Positions 10,698 to 20,299 are shown, counted from the first letter of the stretch. The stretch: DNA of 53,756 nt from an uncultured Burkholderiales bacterium (GCA_903861115.1 CAIOTD010000141.1:1-53756), one strand, 5' to 3'. The notes: generated from the letters alone by a model not told the origin. Numbers and translations: made by a program.

Positions 10698-11510
10698 ATG
10701 GCTATTACATTCAAAGATCAAAACGGCATTGAGGGCATGAGAGTTGCTGGTCGACTCGCCTCCGAAGTCTTGGACTATTTGGCGCCCCACGTGGTGCCAG
10801 GTGTCACGACCAACCAACTCGACCAATTGGCGCACGACTACATCACGCAAGTCCAAGGGGCCATCCCCGCGCCATTGAACTATGCACCCGGGGGCTACAC
10901 GCCTTACCCAAAGTCCATTTGCACCTCCATCAACCACCAAGTCTGTCACGGCATTCCCAATGACAAGGCCTTGAAAAAGGGTGACATTGTCAACATCGAC
11001 ATCACGGTCATCAAGGACGGCTGGCACGGAGACACGAGTCGCATGTTTTTGCTCGGAGAGACCTCCATTGTGGCCAAACGACTTTGTCAACTGACCTATG
11101 AGGCCATGTGGCATGGTATTGTGAAGGTCAAACCGGGGGTTCATTTGGGTGACATTGGCTTTGCGATTCAAAAGTTCGCTGAGAGCAATGGGTTCTCGGT
11201 GGTGCGAGAGTTTTGTGGACACGGCATTGGTTTGAATTTCCATGAAGAGCCCCAAGTGCTCCATTACGGCAGACCTGGCACCTTGGAGGTCTTGCAAGAG
11301 GGCATGACGTTCACCATCGAGCCGATGATCAATGCAGGCAAGAGAGATATCAAGGAGCTTGGGGACGGCTGGACGATTGTGACCCGCGACCACTCTTTGT
11401 CGGCGCAATGGGAGCACACCATTTTGGTGACGCCCACTAGCTTTGAAGTGCTCACCTTGTCGGATGCCTACCCGCCTTTGCCCTCCTTTGTGACAAGCAC
11501 CAAGTGCTAG
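10698..11510 (+). CDS. map: Type I methionine aminopeptidase
   Basis: A 270-residue type I MetAP that removes the initiator Met from nascent proteins. The five metal ligands are in place: the Asp pair in VNIDITVIKDGWHGDTSRMF, the His in GHGIGLNFHEEP, and Glu in TIEPMIN and WEHTILV. The substrate-side motif SINHQVCHGIPND is also present. No N-terminal SH3-like zinc extension, as expected for the bacterial form. It starts 246 bases from the purL start, divergently, and is followed after 21 bases by glnD on the same strand. Confidence 0.96.
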   Translation: MAITFKDQNGIEGMRVAGRLASEVLDYLAPHVVPGVTTNQLDQLAHDYITQVQGAIPAPLNYAPGGYTPYPKSICTSINHQVCHGIPNDKALKKGDIVNIDITVIKDGWHGDTSRMFLLGETSIVAKRLCQLTYEAMWHGIVKVKPGVHLGDIGFAIQKFAESNGFSVVREFCGHGIGLNFHEEPQVLHYGRPGTLEVLQEGMTFTIEPMINAGKRDIKELGDGWTIVTRDHSLSAQWEHTILVTPTSFEVLTLSDAYPPLPSFVTSTKC

Positions 11511-11531
11511 CAAGCGCAGCGCTCCCATCCA

Positions 11532-14204
11532 ATGACCGCCATGAACTCACCCGCCGCTTACAAAGTCAACAAAAACCGTCTCCTTGATGAGTTGCGACAA
11601 CAAGCACAGTTGAGATCGGCCCTTGTGGTCAAAAAGGCCTTGCAAGATTTGGCCAAATTGACCGACAAGACCTTGTGTGCCTTGTGGGCCGAGTGCGAGT
11701 TGGGTGAGCCCTTGTCCTTGGTGGCCGTTGGTGGGTACGGACGCGGTGAACTCTTCCCATACTCGGACGTGGATGTCTTGGTGTTGTTGCCAAGTGGGCT
11801 TGAAGACACCTTAGAGAACGAGGCACACCAAGAAACCCTGCGCAAAGTTGAAAAATTCATTGGTCTGTGCTGGGATTGTGGGCTTGAGATTGGCTCGAGC
11901 GTGAGGTCCTTGGAAGAGTGTTTGAGCGAGGCGAGAACCGACATCACGATACAGACCTCCTTGCTCGAAGCGCGCTTGATTGGTGGGAGTGAGACGCTGT
12001 TCAAGCATTTTCAACGCCACTTCTTCAAAGACATCGACCCCAAGGCCTTTTTCATTGCCAAGACCCTGGAGATGAATCAGCGCCACATCAAGTTCCAAAA
12101 CACGCCCTATTCCTTGGAGCCCAATTGCAAAGAGTCCCCTGGGGGTCTCAGAGATCTGCAAATCCTGCTGTGGCTGACCAAGGCTTGTGGGTTTGGTAAA
12201 AGCTGGGATGAAATGGCCAAGAATGGTTTAGCGACTGCGCTTGAGGCGAAAAAAATCAAGAAAAACGAAATGCTCTTGAATTTGATTCGCACACGCTTGC
12301 ACCTGGTCGCCAAAAGACGAGAGGATCGCTTGATCTTTGACTTTCAAGCTCAAGTGGCCAGCGATTTGGGCTTGGCGAGTGTTGCCGATGAAGCCAAAAA
12401 TGCACGCGCTGCCAGTGAAGCCTTGATGAAGGAGTATTACTGGTGTGCCAAAGCGGTGACGCAGCTCAATCAAATTTTGCTGCTGAACATCGAAGAAAAG
12501 CTCAATCCCAACGATTTGTCGCATGTGCCCAAGCCCATCAATGAACGGTTTTCGGAAAAAGCGGGCATGCTGGAAGTCAACTCGGATGACCTCTACCAAA
12601 ATGAACCCCATGCCATCTTGGAGACCTTTCATCTGTACCAAACGACCGTGGGCATCAAGGGCCTATCGGCCAAGACCTTGAGGGCCTTGTACAACGCCCG
12701 CTCTGTGATGGGGCCCGCTTTTAGAAAAGACCCGGTCAATCGGGAACGGTTTTTAAAGATTTTGAAAGAGCCCGCAGGCATCACGCACGCCATGCGCTTG
12801 ATGAATCAAACCTCTGTCTTGGGCCGTTATTTATGGGTCTTTAGGCGCATTGTGGGACAAATGCAGCACGACTTGTTTCATGTCTACACGGTCGATCAGC
12901 ACATTTTGATGGTGCTCAGGAATGTTCGTCGTTTCTTCATTGTTGAGCACGCCCACGAATACCCCTTTTGCTCCCAACTTGCCTCGGGCTGGGACAAACC
13001 TTGGATTTTGTACGCAGCCGCCCTTTTTCATGACATCGCCAAGGGTCGCGGAGGAGACCACTCCAAGCTCGGGATGGTGGAGGTGAGAAAGTTTTGTCGA
13101 GACCACCAAATCGCCAAAGAAGACATGAAGCTCATCGAGTTCTTGGTCAGTGAGCACTTGAGCATGAGTCACATTGCTCAAAAACTCGATTTGAGTGATC
13201 CGGATGTGATCTTTGATTTTGCCAAGCGTGTTAAAAATGAACGCAATTTGACGGCGCTTTATCTTTTGACCGTGGCCGACATCAGAGGCACGAGCCCCAA
13301 AGTTTGGAATGCGTGGAAGGGCAAATTGCTAGAGGATTTGTACCGCTCAACCCTCAGGGCTTTGGGCGGCAGAGCACCCGATGCCAGCGCCGAAGTGGAA
13401 ACACGCAAAAGAGAGGCCTTGGCCCTCTTGGCCTTGTATGCCCTGCCCTTTGATGCCCATGAGAACCTTTGGAACAATTTGGATGTGAGTTATTTCATGC
13501 GCCACGATGCGCCCGATATTGCTTGGCACACCCGGCAATTGAGTCGAAATCTTTTCATCCAAGAGGAGTTGGCCAAAGGTGCGCAGACACACAACGAGGA
13601 TTTGCCCAGCAAAACACTGCCCTCGTCGACCGTCGTTCGTGCACGGCTCTCGACCGCTGGCGAAGGCCTACAGGTGATGGTGTATACGCCCGATCAGCCC
13701 GACCTGTTTGCACGCATCTGCGGCTACTTTGACCAAGCCGGCTTCAGCATCTTGGATGCCAAAGTGCACACGGCTAAAAATGGCTTTGCCTTGGACACCT
13801 TTCAAGTCGTGTGCGACATGCTTGAAGAGCGCTACCGAGAACTCATTTACATGGTCGAGCATGACTTGACGCAGACCTTGATCAATGTGACCGCCTTGCC
13901 TCGTGTGAGCAAAGGACGCGTGTCCAGGCGCGTGAAAAACTTCCCCATCCAGCCTCGCGTGACCTTGATGCCCGATGAAAAAGCGCAGCGCTGGTTGCTC
14001 AACATTTCAGCCAGCGACCGCATGGGCTTGCTCTACAGCGTGGCGCTGATCCTTGCGAAACACAAGATCAATCTGCTCTTGGCCAAAGTCACCACCTTGG
14101 GCGAGCGGGTGGAGGACACCTTTTTGATCGATGGCGCTGCTTTGCAGCAAAACAAGATTCAAATAGAGATGGAAACTGAATTGTTGGACGCCTTGAATGC
14201 ATGA
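11532..14204 (+). CDS. glnD: [Protein-PII] uridylyltransferase / uridylyl-removing enzyme
   Basis: An 890-residue bifunctional nitrogen sensor that uridylylates PII (GlnB/GlnK) when glutamine is low and removes UMP when it is high. The nucleotidyltransferase motif GGYGRGELFPYSDVDVLVLL is at about 67-86. The HD hydrolase motif LFHDIAKGRGGDHSKLG is at about 498-514. Two C-terminal ACT domains sense glutamine, at VYTPDQPDLFARICGYF and NISASDRMGLLYSVALILAKH. Length is typical. ATG 11532 or ATG 11541 could start it; neither has a clear ribosome-binding site. It likely follows map in the same transcript. Its output would reach the ammonium transporter at 26622. Confidence 0.96.
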   Translation: MTAMNSPAAYKVNKNRLLDELRQQAQLRSALVVKKALQDLAKLTDKTLCALWAECELGEPLSLVAVGGYGRGELFPYSDVDVLVLLPSGLEDTLENEAHQETLRKVEKFIGLCWDCGLEIGSSVRSLEECLSEARTDITIQTSLLEARLIGGSETLFKHFQRHFFKDIDPKAFFIAKTLEMNQRHIKFQNTPYSLEPNCKESPGGLRDLQILLWLTKACGFGKSWDEMAKNGLATALEAKKIKKNEMLLNLIRTRLHLVAKRREDRLIFDFQAQVASDLGLASVADEAKNARAASEALMKEYYWCAKAVTQLNQILLLNIEEKLNPNDLSHVPKPINERFSEKAGMLEVNSDDLYQNEPHAILETFHLYQTTVGIKGLSAKTLRALYNARSVMGPAFRKDPVNRERFLKILKEPAGITHAMRLMNQTSVLGRYLWVFRRIVGQMQHDLFHVYTVDQHILMVLRNVRRFFIVEHAHEYPFCSQLASGWDKPWILYAAALFHDIAKGRGGDHSKLGMVEVRKFCRDHQIAKEDMKLIEFLVSEHLSMSHIAQKLDLSDPDVIFDFAKRVKNERNLTALYLLTVADIRGTSPKVWNAWKGKLLEDLYRSTLRALGGRAPDASAEVETRKREALALLALYALPFDAHENLWNNLDVSYFMRHDAPDIAWHTRQLSRNLFIQEELAKGAQTHNEDLPSKTLPSSTVVRARLSTAGEGLQVMVYTPDQPDLFARICGYFDQAGFSILDAKVHTAKNGFALDTFQVVCDMLEERYRELIYMVEHDLTQTLINVTALPRVSKGRVSRRVKNFPIQPRVTLMPDEKAQRWLLNISASDRMGLLYSVALILAKHKINLLLAKVTTLGERVEDTFLIDGAALQQNKIQIEMETELLDALNA

Positions 14205-14227
14205 TCCCCGGTGAGCACGCTTTGAGT

Positions 14228-14252
14228 CGCCCCAAGACGCCCCAAGACGCCC
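14228..14252 (+). repeat. 10-bp tandem repeat, 2.5 copies
   Basis: CGCCCCAAGA occurs twice in tandem followed by CGCCC, directly after the glnD stop. Low complexity and short; no function is evident. Confidence 0.6.
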
Positions 14253-14263
14253 GCTCCAGAAGG

Positions 14264-14305
14264 GCCGTGTCCTTTGGACAAAAGAGACACGGCTAGACAC
14301 TTTTT
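14264..14305 (+). terminator. Hairpin with delayed T-run downstream of glnD
   Basis: GCCGTGTC (14264-14271) pairs with GACACGGC (14286-14293). A T5 run starts 7 bases later, which is farther than in an ideal terminator. An alternative inner hairpin TGTCC-TTT-GGACA (14268-14280) uses the same bases and excludes the outer stem. It lies between glnD and the next binding-protein gene. Confidence 0.45.
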
Positions 14306-14329
14306 AATGTATTTTTTTGAGTTTCAAAC

Positions 14330-15535
14330 ATGAAATTATTGCTTCCCACCCTCAAGACCCTGTTGGCCTTGGCCACTTTGATCAGCTCCTCGAGCCTGCT
14401 TGCTCAAAACACGATCAAAATTGGCGAGATCAATAGCTACAAAGCGCAACCCGCATTTTTAGAGCCCTATAAAAAGGGCATGGAGTTGGCTTTGGAGGAG
14501 ATCAATGCGCCGGGCTCTGGTTACGCGAATAAATTTGAATTGATCACAAGAGATGACAACGCCAACCCTGGGGATGCGGTGCGAGCTGCAGAGGAGCTCC
14601 TCTCAAGAGAAAAGGTTGATCTTTTGGCGGGCACCTTTTTGTCCAACATTGGCCTCGCGGTCGCGGATTTTGCAAAACAGCGTCGAGTCTTCTTCTTGGC
14701 CAGTGAGCCCTTGACCGATAAGATGGTTTGGCAAGGAGGCAATCGGTTCACGTTCAGACTTCGCGCGTCGACCTACATGCAAGTGGCCATGTTGATCCCC
14801 GAGGCGGTCAAACTCAAGAAAAAACGTTGGGCCATTGTTTATCCCAATTATGAATATGGACAATCGGCAGCGAGCACGTTCAAGCAACTCTTAAAAAATG
14901 CACAACCCGATGTCGAGTTCGTGGGTGAACAAGCGCCCGCTTTTGGAAAAATTGATGCAGGTCCTGTGGCCCAAGCCTTGGCGGACACCAAACCAGATGC
15001 CCTCTTCAATGTGCTCTTTGGCGCGGATCTCACCAAGTTTGTCCGAGAAGGCAACACAAGGGGGTTGTTTGAAGGGCGCGAGGTGGTGAGCTTGTTGACG
15101 GGTGAGCCCGAGTATTTAGATGCCTTGAAAGATGAAACGCCCAACGGCTGGATTGTCACAGGCTACCCTTGGAGCAACATTGAAACACCCGAACACAAAG
15201 CTTTTTTAAGCGCTTATCAAAAACGCCATGGCGACTATCCACGGCTGGGTTCGGTCGTGGGTTACATGACCATCAAAGCCATTGCAGAGGGCGTTAAAAA
15301 AGCCAAAAGCGCACAAACCGAGGCCTTGATCACGTCCTTCAAAGGGCTTCAATTTGACTCGCCTTTTGGGAAAGTGACCTTTCGATCTGAGGACCACCAA
15401 TCCACCATGGGTGCCTTTGTGGGCAAAATCAAAAACGACCACGGTAAAGGGGTGATGGTCGATTACCGCTACATGGACGGTTCTCGCTTTCAGCCCAGCA
15501 TCGATGAGATCAAAAAACTACGTGCACCGGACTGA
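14330..15535 (+). CDS. ABC transporter substrate-binding protein, branched-chain amino acid/amide type
   Basis: A 401-residue periplasmic binding protein of the type-1 (Leu/Ile/Val-binding) fold. A signal peptide rich in Leu/Ala/Ser ends near LISSSSLLAQ. The mature part begins NTIKIGEINSY and keeps the family pattern GMELALEEINAPG, ELITRDDNANPGDAVRAAEELL and VDLLAGTFLSNIGLAVADFA. It is the first gene of a complete Liv-type cassette, with permease and two ATPases directly downstream. Such cassettes import branched-chain amino acids but also urea, amides, aromatic acids or other organic acids in Burkholderiales. The extradiol dioxygenase-like gene after the cassette makes an aromatic or organic-acid ligand a reasonable guess, not proven. 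Confidence 0.9.
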   Translation: MKLLLPTLKTLLALATLISSSSLLAQNTIKIGEINSYKAQPAFLEPYKKGMELALEEINAPGSGYANKFELITRDDNANPGDAVRAAEELLSREKVDLLAGTFLSNIGLAVADFAKQRRVFFLASEPLTDKMVWQGGNRFTFRLRASTYMQVAMLIPEAVKLKKKRWAIVYPNYEYGQSAASTFKQLLKNAQPDVEFVGEQAPAFGKIDAGPVAQALADTKPDALFNVLFGADLTKFVREGNTRGLFEGREVVSLLTGEPEYLDALKDETPNGWIVTGYPWSNIETPEHKAFLSAYQKRHGDYPRLGSVVGYMTIKAIAEGVKKAKSAQTEALITSFKGLQFDSPFGKVTFRSEDHQSTMGAFVGKIKNDHGKGVMVDYRYMDGSRFQPSIDEIKKLRAPD

Positions 15536-15585
15536 ATGCAAAAAAAATCTTTTAATTGCTGCATGATTTTGCATTGAATTTGGCA

Positions 15586-17502
15586 ATGGATGCGTCCTCT
15601 TTTGCAGTTCAACTGTTAAATGGTTTTGCACAAGCCAGCACCCTTTTTTTGGTGGCGGCGGGTTTATCGCTGATCTTTGGCGTCACGAAAATCGTCAATT
15701 TTGCCCATGGCTCTTTCTACATGCTGGGGGTCTACGTGGCCTACGCCTTGACCGAGGGCCTTGGACGCCGATGGGGTTTGAGTTGGAGTTATTGGCCCCT
15801 GGTGCTTTTAACGGGTTTGATCGTGGGGGTCCTCGGTGCGGGGGTCGAGATCCTTTTTTTGCGTCGCATCTACAAGTCGCCTGAAATTTACCAGCTCTTG
15901 TGCACCTTTGCCTTGGTTTTGATCTTTAAAGATGCCACCCTTTGGCTTTGGGGCGCCGAGGATTTGCTGGGAGCTCGGGCACCCGGTCTTTCAGGTGCGG
16001 TGAACATCTTGGGGCGGCGTGTGCCCAGTTATGATCTTTTTTTGATTGTGATGGGTCCGCTTGTTTTGTGTCTGCTGTGGTGGATGCTCAAGAGAACGCA
16101 TTTTGGGGTGTTGATCAGGGCCGCCAGTCAAGATCGAGAAATGGTGGGCGCTTTGGGTGTTGAGCAAAGCAAATTGTTCACAGCCGTTTTTGCTTTGGGT
16201 TGTGCTTTGGCGGGTTGGGCCGGTGCCTTGCAGCTGCCAAGAGAGCCCGCCAATTTGAACCTGGACATGCTCACCATCGGCGAAGCTTTTGTGGTGGTGG
16301 TGGTGGGCGGCCTGGGGTCTTTGCCTGGTGCCTATGCAGCAGCGGTGTTGATTGCGCAAATCAAAGCGATTTGCATCGCCATTGGAACGGTGGAGTTGGC
16401 AGGCCTGTCCTTTGCGTTTTCAAAGCTCACCTTGGTGGCTGAGTTTTTGGTCATGGCCTTGGTCTTGATCTTCAAGCCCTGGGGCTTGATGGGATCTGAA
16501 GACCTCAAAAATCGGGAGCACGCAACGAGCGTCTTCACAGGCGAGTGGCGTCTCACCCCTCCCCTTTGGCTGTGCTCGAGCGCGATTGTTTTCTTGTTTT
16601 TCATTCCGACACTGACACAAGACTCGGCTTACAGCACGGTCTTGGCCATCGATGTGTTGACGGCCACACTGTTTGCATTGAGTTTGTATTTTTTAATGGG
16701 GCCTGGCGGGATGCTGTCCTTTGGGCAGGCTGCTTTTTTTGGCCTGGGTGCTTATGCGTCGGGTTTGATGGTGCTTCAATGGCAAATGCCCATGGCATGG
16801 GCGCTTGTTTTTGCCCCTTTGATCACAGCGCTGTTTGCCGCCGCCATGGGGTGGTTTTGCGTCAGACTGAGCGGCGTGTATTTGGCCATGCTCACACTCG
16901 CTTTTGCGCAAATTTTGTGGTCCATTTGTTTTCAGTGGGAGAGCTTGACGGGAGGCAGCAACGGATTGACGGGCATTTGGCCCAGTGACCTGTTCTCTTT
17001 GAAGTCGAATTACTATTACCTCACCCTGACCTTGGTCGTGCTCTCCTTATGGATTCTCAGGCGAATCATTGACGCGCCTTTTGGGTTGGCCCTCAGAAGT
17101 GTTCGTGACTCAAGCCTGAGAGCGCAAGCCATTGGCATGGATGTCAAGGCCTTGCAATGGACGGCCTTTGCCGTGTCAGGTTATTTTGCGGGTCTTGCCG
17201 GTGCTCTTTTTGCTTTTTCAAAAGGCAGCATCTCGCCTGACAGTCTTGGCATCTCGAAATCTGTGGACGCCTTGGTGATGGTTCTTTTGGGGGGCCTGCA
17301 TACCCTCTTGGGTCCCGTGCTGGGTGCGCTCAGTTTTACTGCATTGCAAGACACGATTGTTCGTGAAACTCAATATTGGCGAGCTTGTTTTGGCGCGGTG
17401 ATTTTGCTGCTGGTCTTGGTTTTTCCAAAGGGTTTGATGGGATTGTTCCAAGGGACCCAGTGGCCGTGGCACCTTGCAAGCAAAGATGGGGCGCAAAGAT
17501 GA
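15586..17502 (+). CDS. Fused LivH-LivM branched-chain-type ABC permease
   Basis: A 638-residue polytopic protein in which the two permease subunits are joined. The LivH half is residues 1-300 with the start MDASSFAVQLLNG, LIFGVTKIVNFAHGSFYMLG and the EAA-like loop GVLIRAASQDREMVGALGV. The LivM half is from about 335, with GPGGMLSFGQAAFFGLGAYA, GVYLAMLTLAFAQILW, LTGGSNGL and the loop FGLALRSVRDSSLRAQAIGM. I chose ATG 15586 because it yields the canonical LivH N-terminus; an in-frame TTG at 15556 would add ten residues. Separate livH and livM genes are the commoner arrangement. The stop overlaps livG in ATGA. Confidence 0.92.
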   Translation: MDASSFAVQLLNGFAQASTLFLVAAGLSLIFGVTKIVNFAHGSFYMLGVYVAYALTEGLGRRWGLSWSYWPLVLLTGLIVGVLGAGVEILFLRRIYKSPEIYQLLCTFALVLIFKDATLWLWGAEDLLGARAPGLSGAVNILGRRVPSYDLFLIVMGPLVLCLLWWMLKRTHFGVLIRAASQDREMVGALGVEQSKLFTAVFALGCALAGWAGALQLPREPANLNLDMLTIGEAFVVVVVGGLGSLPGAYAAAVLIAQIKAICIAIGTVELAGLSFAFSKLTLVAEFLVMALVLIFKPWGLMGSEDLKNREHATSVFTGEWRLTPPLWLCSSAIVFLFFIPTLTQDSAYSTVLAIDVLTATLFALSLYFLMGPGGMLSFGQAAFFGLGAYASGLMVLQWQMPMAWALVFAPLITALFAAAMGWFCVRLSGVYLAMLTLAFAQILWSICFQWESLTGGSNGLTGIWPSDLFSLKSNYYYLTLTLVVLSLWILRRIIDAPFGLALRSVRDSSLRAQAIGMDVKALQWTAFAVSGYFAGLAGALFAFSKGSISPDSLGISKSVDALVMVLLGGLHTLLGPVLGALSFTALQDTIVRETQYWRACFGAVILLLVLVFPKGLMGLFQGTQWPWHLASKDGAQR

Positions 17503-18278
17503 GTTTGCTTGTCGTCAAGGGGATTGAAAAAAGTTACGGCGCCAACCGTGCGGTCAGTGGCCTGTCTTTTAGCCTTGACAGGGGCGAGATGATCGCCTTG
17601 ATTGGACCCAATGGGGCGGGCAAATCCACCACCTTCAACATGCTCAATGGTCAAATTCTTCCCGATCGTGGTGACATTCAATTCAAGGCCCAATCCATCA
17701 TCGGATGCTCCCCAAGGCAAACCTGGCAAGCGGGGATCAGTCGAACCTTTCAGGTCGCTCAAACCTTTGGCTCTTTGACGTTGGCACAAAATGTTCAAAT
17801 GGCCCTGCTATCGGCCCACGCAAAGTTGTTTTCATTTTGGCAAAGTGCAAGGCATTACCAACGTGACAAAGCCCTTGAGCTTTTGCGAAGCGTTGATTTG
17901 CACACCCAGGCAGACAAACCCTGTGCAAATTTGGCGTATGGCGATGTCAAACGCCTGGAGTTGGCCATTGCATTGGCCAATGCCCCCACGCTTTTGCTCA
18001 TGGATGAACCCACCGCTGGCATGTCGGCAAGAGAGAGAAACAATCTCATGGCCTTGACCCATCAATTGGTCAACGACAGACGTGACACTGAAAACGGACT
18101 TGCCGTGTTGTTCACCGAGCACAACATGGATGTGGTCTTTGAACACGCCCATCGGGTGCTGGTCATGGCGCAAGGCGAACTGATCGCCCAAGGCCCGCCC
18201 AAGGAGATCAGAGAAAACACCTTGGTGAAATCGGTGTATTTGGGTGGCGGATCTTTTCCTCGAGAGAGCGCATGGTGA
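17499..18278 (+). CDS. livG: Branched-chain-type ABC transporter ATP-binding protein LivG
   Basis: A 259-residue ABC ATPase. Walker A is GPNGAGKST, the Q-loop region is GISRTFQVAQTFGSLTLAQNV, the signature-equivalent is NLAYGDVKRLELAIAL, Walker B is LLLMDEPTAGM and the H-loop is FTEHNMDVVFEHAHRVLVM. The signature LAYGDxKRLE replaces LSGGQ as is normal for LivG. ATG 17499 overlaps the permease stop by 4 bases; an upstream in-frame start lies inside the permease gene. It overlaps livF by 7 bases. It should pair with LivF under the fused permease. Confidence 0.94.
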   Translation: MSLLVVKGIEKSYGANRAVSGLSFSLDRGEMIALIGPNGAGKSTTFNMLNGQILPDRGDIQFKAQSIIGCSPRQTWQAGISRTFQVAQTFGSLTLAQNVQMALLSAHAKLFSFWQSARHYQRDKALELLRSVDLHTQADKPCANLAYGDVKRLELAIALANAPTLLLMDEPTAGMSARERNNLMALTHQLVNDRRDTENGLAVLFTEHNMDVVFEHAHRVLVMAQGELIAQGPPKEIRENTLVKSVYLGGGSFPRESAW

Positions 18279-19036
18279 AGACACAACAAGACGGCCTCGC
18301 GCACACCAGCGCGGACATTTTTCTTGAATGCAAAGATTTGTGTGCAGGGTACGGTTCCGCGCAAATTTTGTTTGACGTCAATTTGCACGTCAAGCGTGGC
18401 GAAGTGGTGGCTCTCATGGGGCGAAATGGTGCGGGCAAATCCACCACGCTCAAGACGCTCATGGGCTTGGTCGCTAAAAAATCAGGGACCGTGGCATTTC
18501 TCGGTCGCGATCACAGGGACCTCGAGCCCTTCGAGATGGCAAAGCGGGGCTTGGCCTATGTGCCCGAGGATCGCAGGATTTTTACAGATCTCACGGTCCT
18601 TGAGAATTTGAGTGTTGCGAGGCAAGACAGGAGATTTTTTCCAGAGGGTCAAGAGGCGCCGTTTTGGGACATCGAGAGCTTGGGCGTGTTGTTTCCAAGT
18701 TTGGCAAAAATGCCTGATCGCCTGGGCGCTCAAATGAGTGGGGGTGAGCAACAAATGCTGGCCGTGGCCAGAAGTTTGATGGGCAACCCCTTGATGATCA
18801 TGCTTGATGAACCCTCTGAAGGGGTTGCGCCTTTGATGGTGGAGCAAATGGGGGAGATGATCCTGGGTTTAAAGCGCCGTGGTGTCGGCGTTTTATTGAG
18901 TGAGCAAAATTTTCAATTTGCACAGTGGGTTGCTGATCGCGTGTACGTTCTCGAACGAGGAGAGATTGTGCACACCTCTGGGGTGAAGGAGTTGGCTCAA
19001 AACGAAGCGCTCATGCGCTCCTTTGTTAGCCTCTAG
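18272..19036 (+). CDS. livF: Branched-chain-type ABC transporter ATP-binding protein LivF
   Basis: A 254-residue ABC ATPase and partner of LivG. It has Walker A GRNGAGKSTTLKTLMG, the Q-loop segment AYVPEDRRIFTDLTVLENL, the signature MSGGEQQMLAVARSLM, Walker B MIMLDEPSEGVAP and the H-loop LLSEQNFQFAQ, where Gln replaces the usual His (commonly EQN in LivF). The N-terminus carries about 17 extra residues before the conserved LECKDLCAGYGSAQILFDV. It ends the transport cassette; a 233-base gap follows before the dioxygenase-like gene. Confidence 0.94.
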   Translation: MVKTQQDGLAHTSADIFLECKDLCAGYGSAQILFDVNLHVKRGEVVALMGRNGAGKSTTLKTLMGLVAKKSGTVAFLGRDHRDLEPFEMAKRGLAYVPEDRRIFTDLTVLENLSVARQDRRFFPEGQEAPFWDIESLGVLFPSLAKMPDRLGAQMSGGEQQMLAVARSLMGNPLMIMLDEPSEGVAPLMVEQMGEMILGLKRRGVGVLLSEQNFQFAQWVADRVYVLERGEIVHTSGVKELAQNEALMRSFVSL

Positions 19037-19269
19037 GACGGGCGCGTCCTGCAACGCGCGGGGCTGTCCTCTAGAGCGCTCAAATTCACCTGAAAACGCC
19101 CAGGCCTCTTAAGGTAAGTCCTAGGGGCATGAGGCGCCTCGTGACGATATATTCACACCTTTGGCAAACGGGTCGGATTGGCGCCCTTTGCAGGGGTTTG
19201 ATTTTGGGCGAATGCCATCATTTGCCTGAGCTTGAATGAACAATATGACGCTTTGAAAGATCAAAAAAA

Positions 19270-20229
19270 ATGACGCAATCTTTGATGGCTCAAACCAAAA
19301 GACCGGGTGTGCTTGCTGTTCACTCTTTGGATGAGTATGTGCTTGAGGTGCCCAGTTTAGAGGACGCCAAAAAGTTCTATACCGATTTTGGCTTGCGGGT
19401 TGTGGATGAAGGCGAGCAAGTCGCGCTTTACGCTCACAACAATCCGCACCGCTATGCCACCTTGATCAAGGGCATGAAGAAGCGTCTTCTTTGCTTGAGA
19501 TTTGGTATTTACGCCGAAGACTTGCAAGCCTTTAACGAGCACATTGATCGCCTTGGCGTGCGACGTGTTGCGCCCCTTCACGGCCCATCAAGCAACAGCA
19601 TTTGGATCGAGTCGAGCGACGGTTTTGCGGTGGAGATCAAGGTTGCGCAAAAGTCTTCCCCCTCAAGCCAAGCCCCAAGAGTCTTTGAGCCCGCTTGTTC
19701 GGGTTTTGGTCGAGCGCCCGCGAGCTCCAAAGTGGACCAGGTTCACCCCTTGTACATGTCGCATGTTTTGATTTTTACAAAAGACGTTGAAACGTCTTTG
19801 AAGTTCTACGCTGAAGTTTTGGGTCTGCGCTTATCGGATTCATCGGGTGAGGAGAAGTTGGGCATTGCTTTCATGCACTCGCCACACGGCAGTGATCACC
19901 ATTTGCTCGCTTTCTTGGGAGACAAAAACTACGGCTTTCACCACAGCAGCTGGACGGTCGAGTCCATTGACAAGGTCGGTCTTGGGATGAAGCAAATGAA
20001 CGAGGCCGGTCACACCTATGGCTGGGGTGTGGGTCGACATGTGCTGGGGTCCAATTATTTTCGCTACACAAGAGACCCATGGGGCAGTTATGTCGAATAC
20101 TCTTATGACATTGATTTTGTGCCGCATGACCATGATTGGCCCTCTAAGAATCACCCTCCTCAAGACTCTTTTTACCTGTGGGGCCCTGATGTGCCCGCAG
20201 AATTCGGTAAAAACTTTGAGACCCCTTGA
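19270..20229 (+). CDS. VOC-family extradiol dioxygenase-like protein (type I, two-domain)
   Basis: A 319-residue protein with two vicinal-oxygen-chelate modules, about 18-126 and 160-282. The second module holds a full metal triad: H165 in YMSHVLIFTK, H224/H225 in YGFHHSSW and E276 in GSYVEYSYD. Family members are Fe(II)-dependent ring-cleaving dioxygenases (catechol 2,3-dioxygenase or 2,3-dihydroxybiphenyl 1,2-dioxygenase type). The first module lacks the triad, as usual for the non-catalytic half. It follows the Liv-type importer on the same strand, so imported aromatic substrates are plausible. No other ring-cleavage pathway gene is nearby, so the substrate is unknown. Confidence 0.82.
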   Translation: MTQSLMAQTKRPGVLAVHSLDEYVLEVPSLEDAKKFYTDFGLRVVDEGEQVALYAHNNPHRYATLIKGMKKRLLCLRFGIYAEDLQAFNEHIDRLGVRRVAPLHGPSSNSIWIESSDGFAVEIKVAQKSSPSSQAPRVFEPACSGFGRAPASSKVDQVHPLYMSHVLIFTKDVETSLKFYAEVLGLRLSDSSGEEKLGIAFMHSPHGSDHHLLAFLGDKNYGFHHSSWTVESIDKVGLGMKQMNEAGHTYGWGVGRHVLGSNYFRYTRDPWGSYVEYSYDIDFVPHDHDWPSKNHPPQDSFYLWGPDVPAEFGKNFETP

Positions 20230-20299
20230 GGGGCATTGAAAGCGGTGCGTTGGCTTGAGAGCGAGCGCTTTGGTGTGTCTTGGGTCGTCGGCGTGGCGC

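Noticed and set aside
10650-11528. 292-codon minus-strand ORF opposite map
   Set aside because: No recognisable domain; map on the plus strand has all metal ligands.
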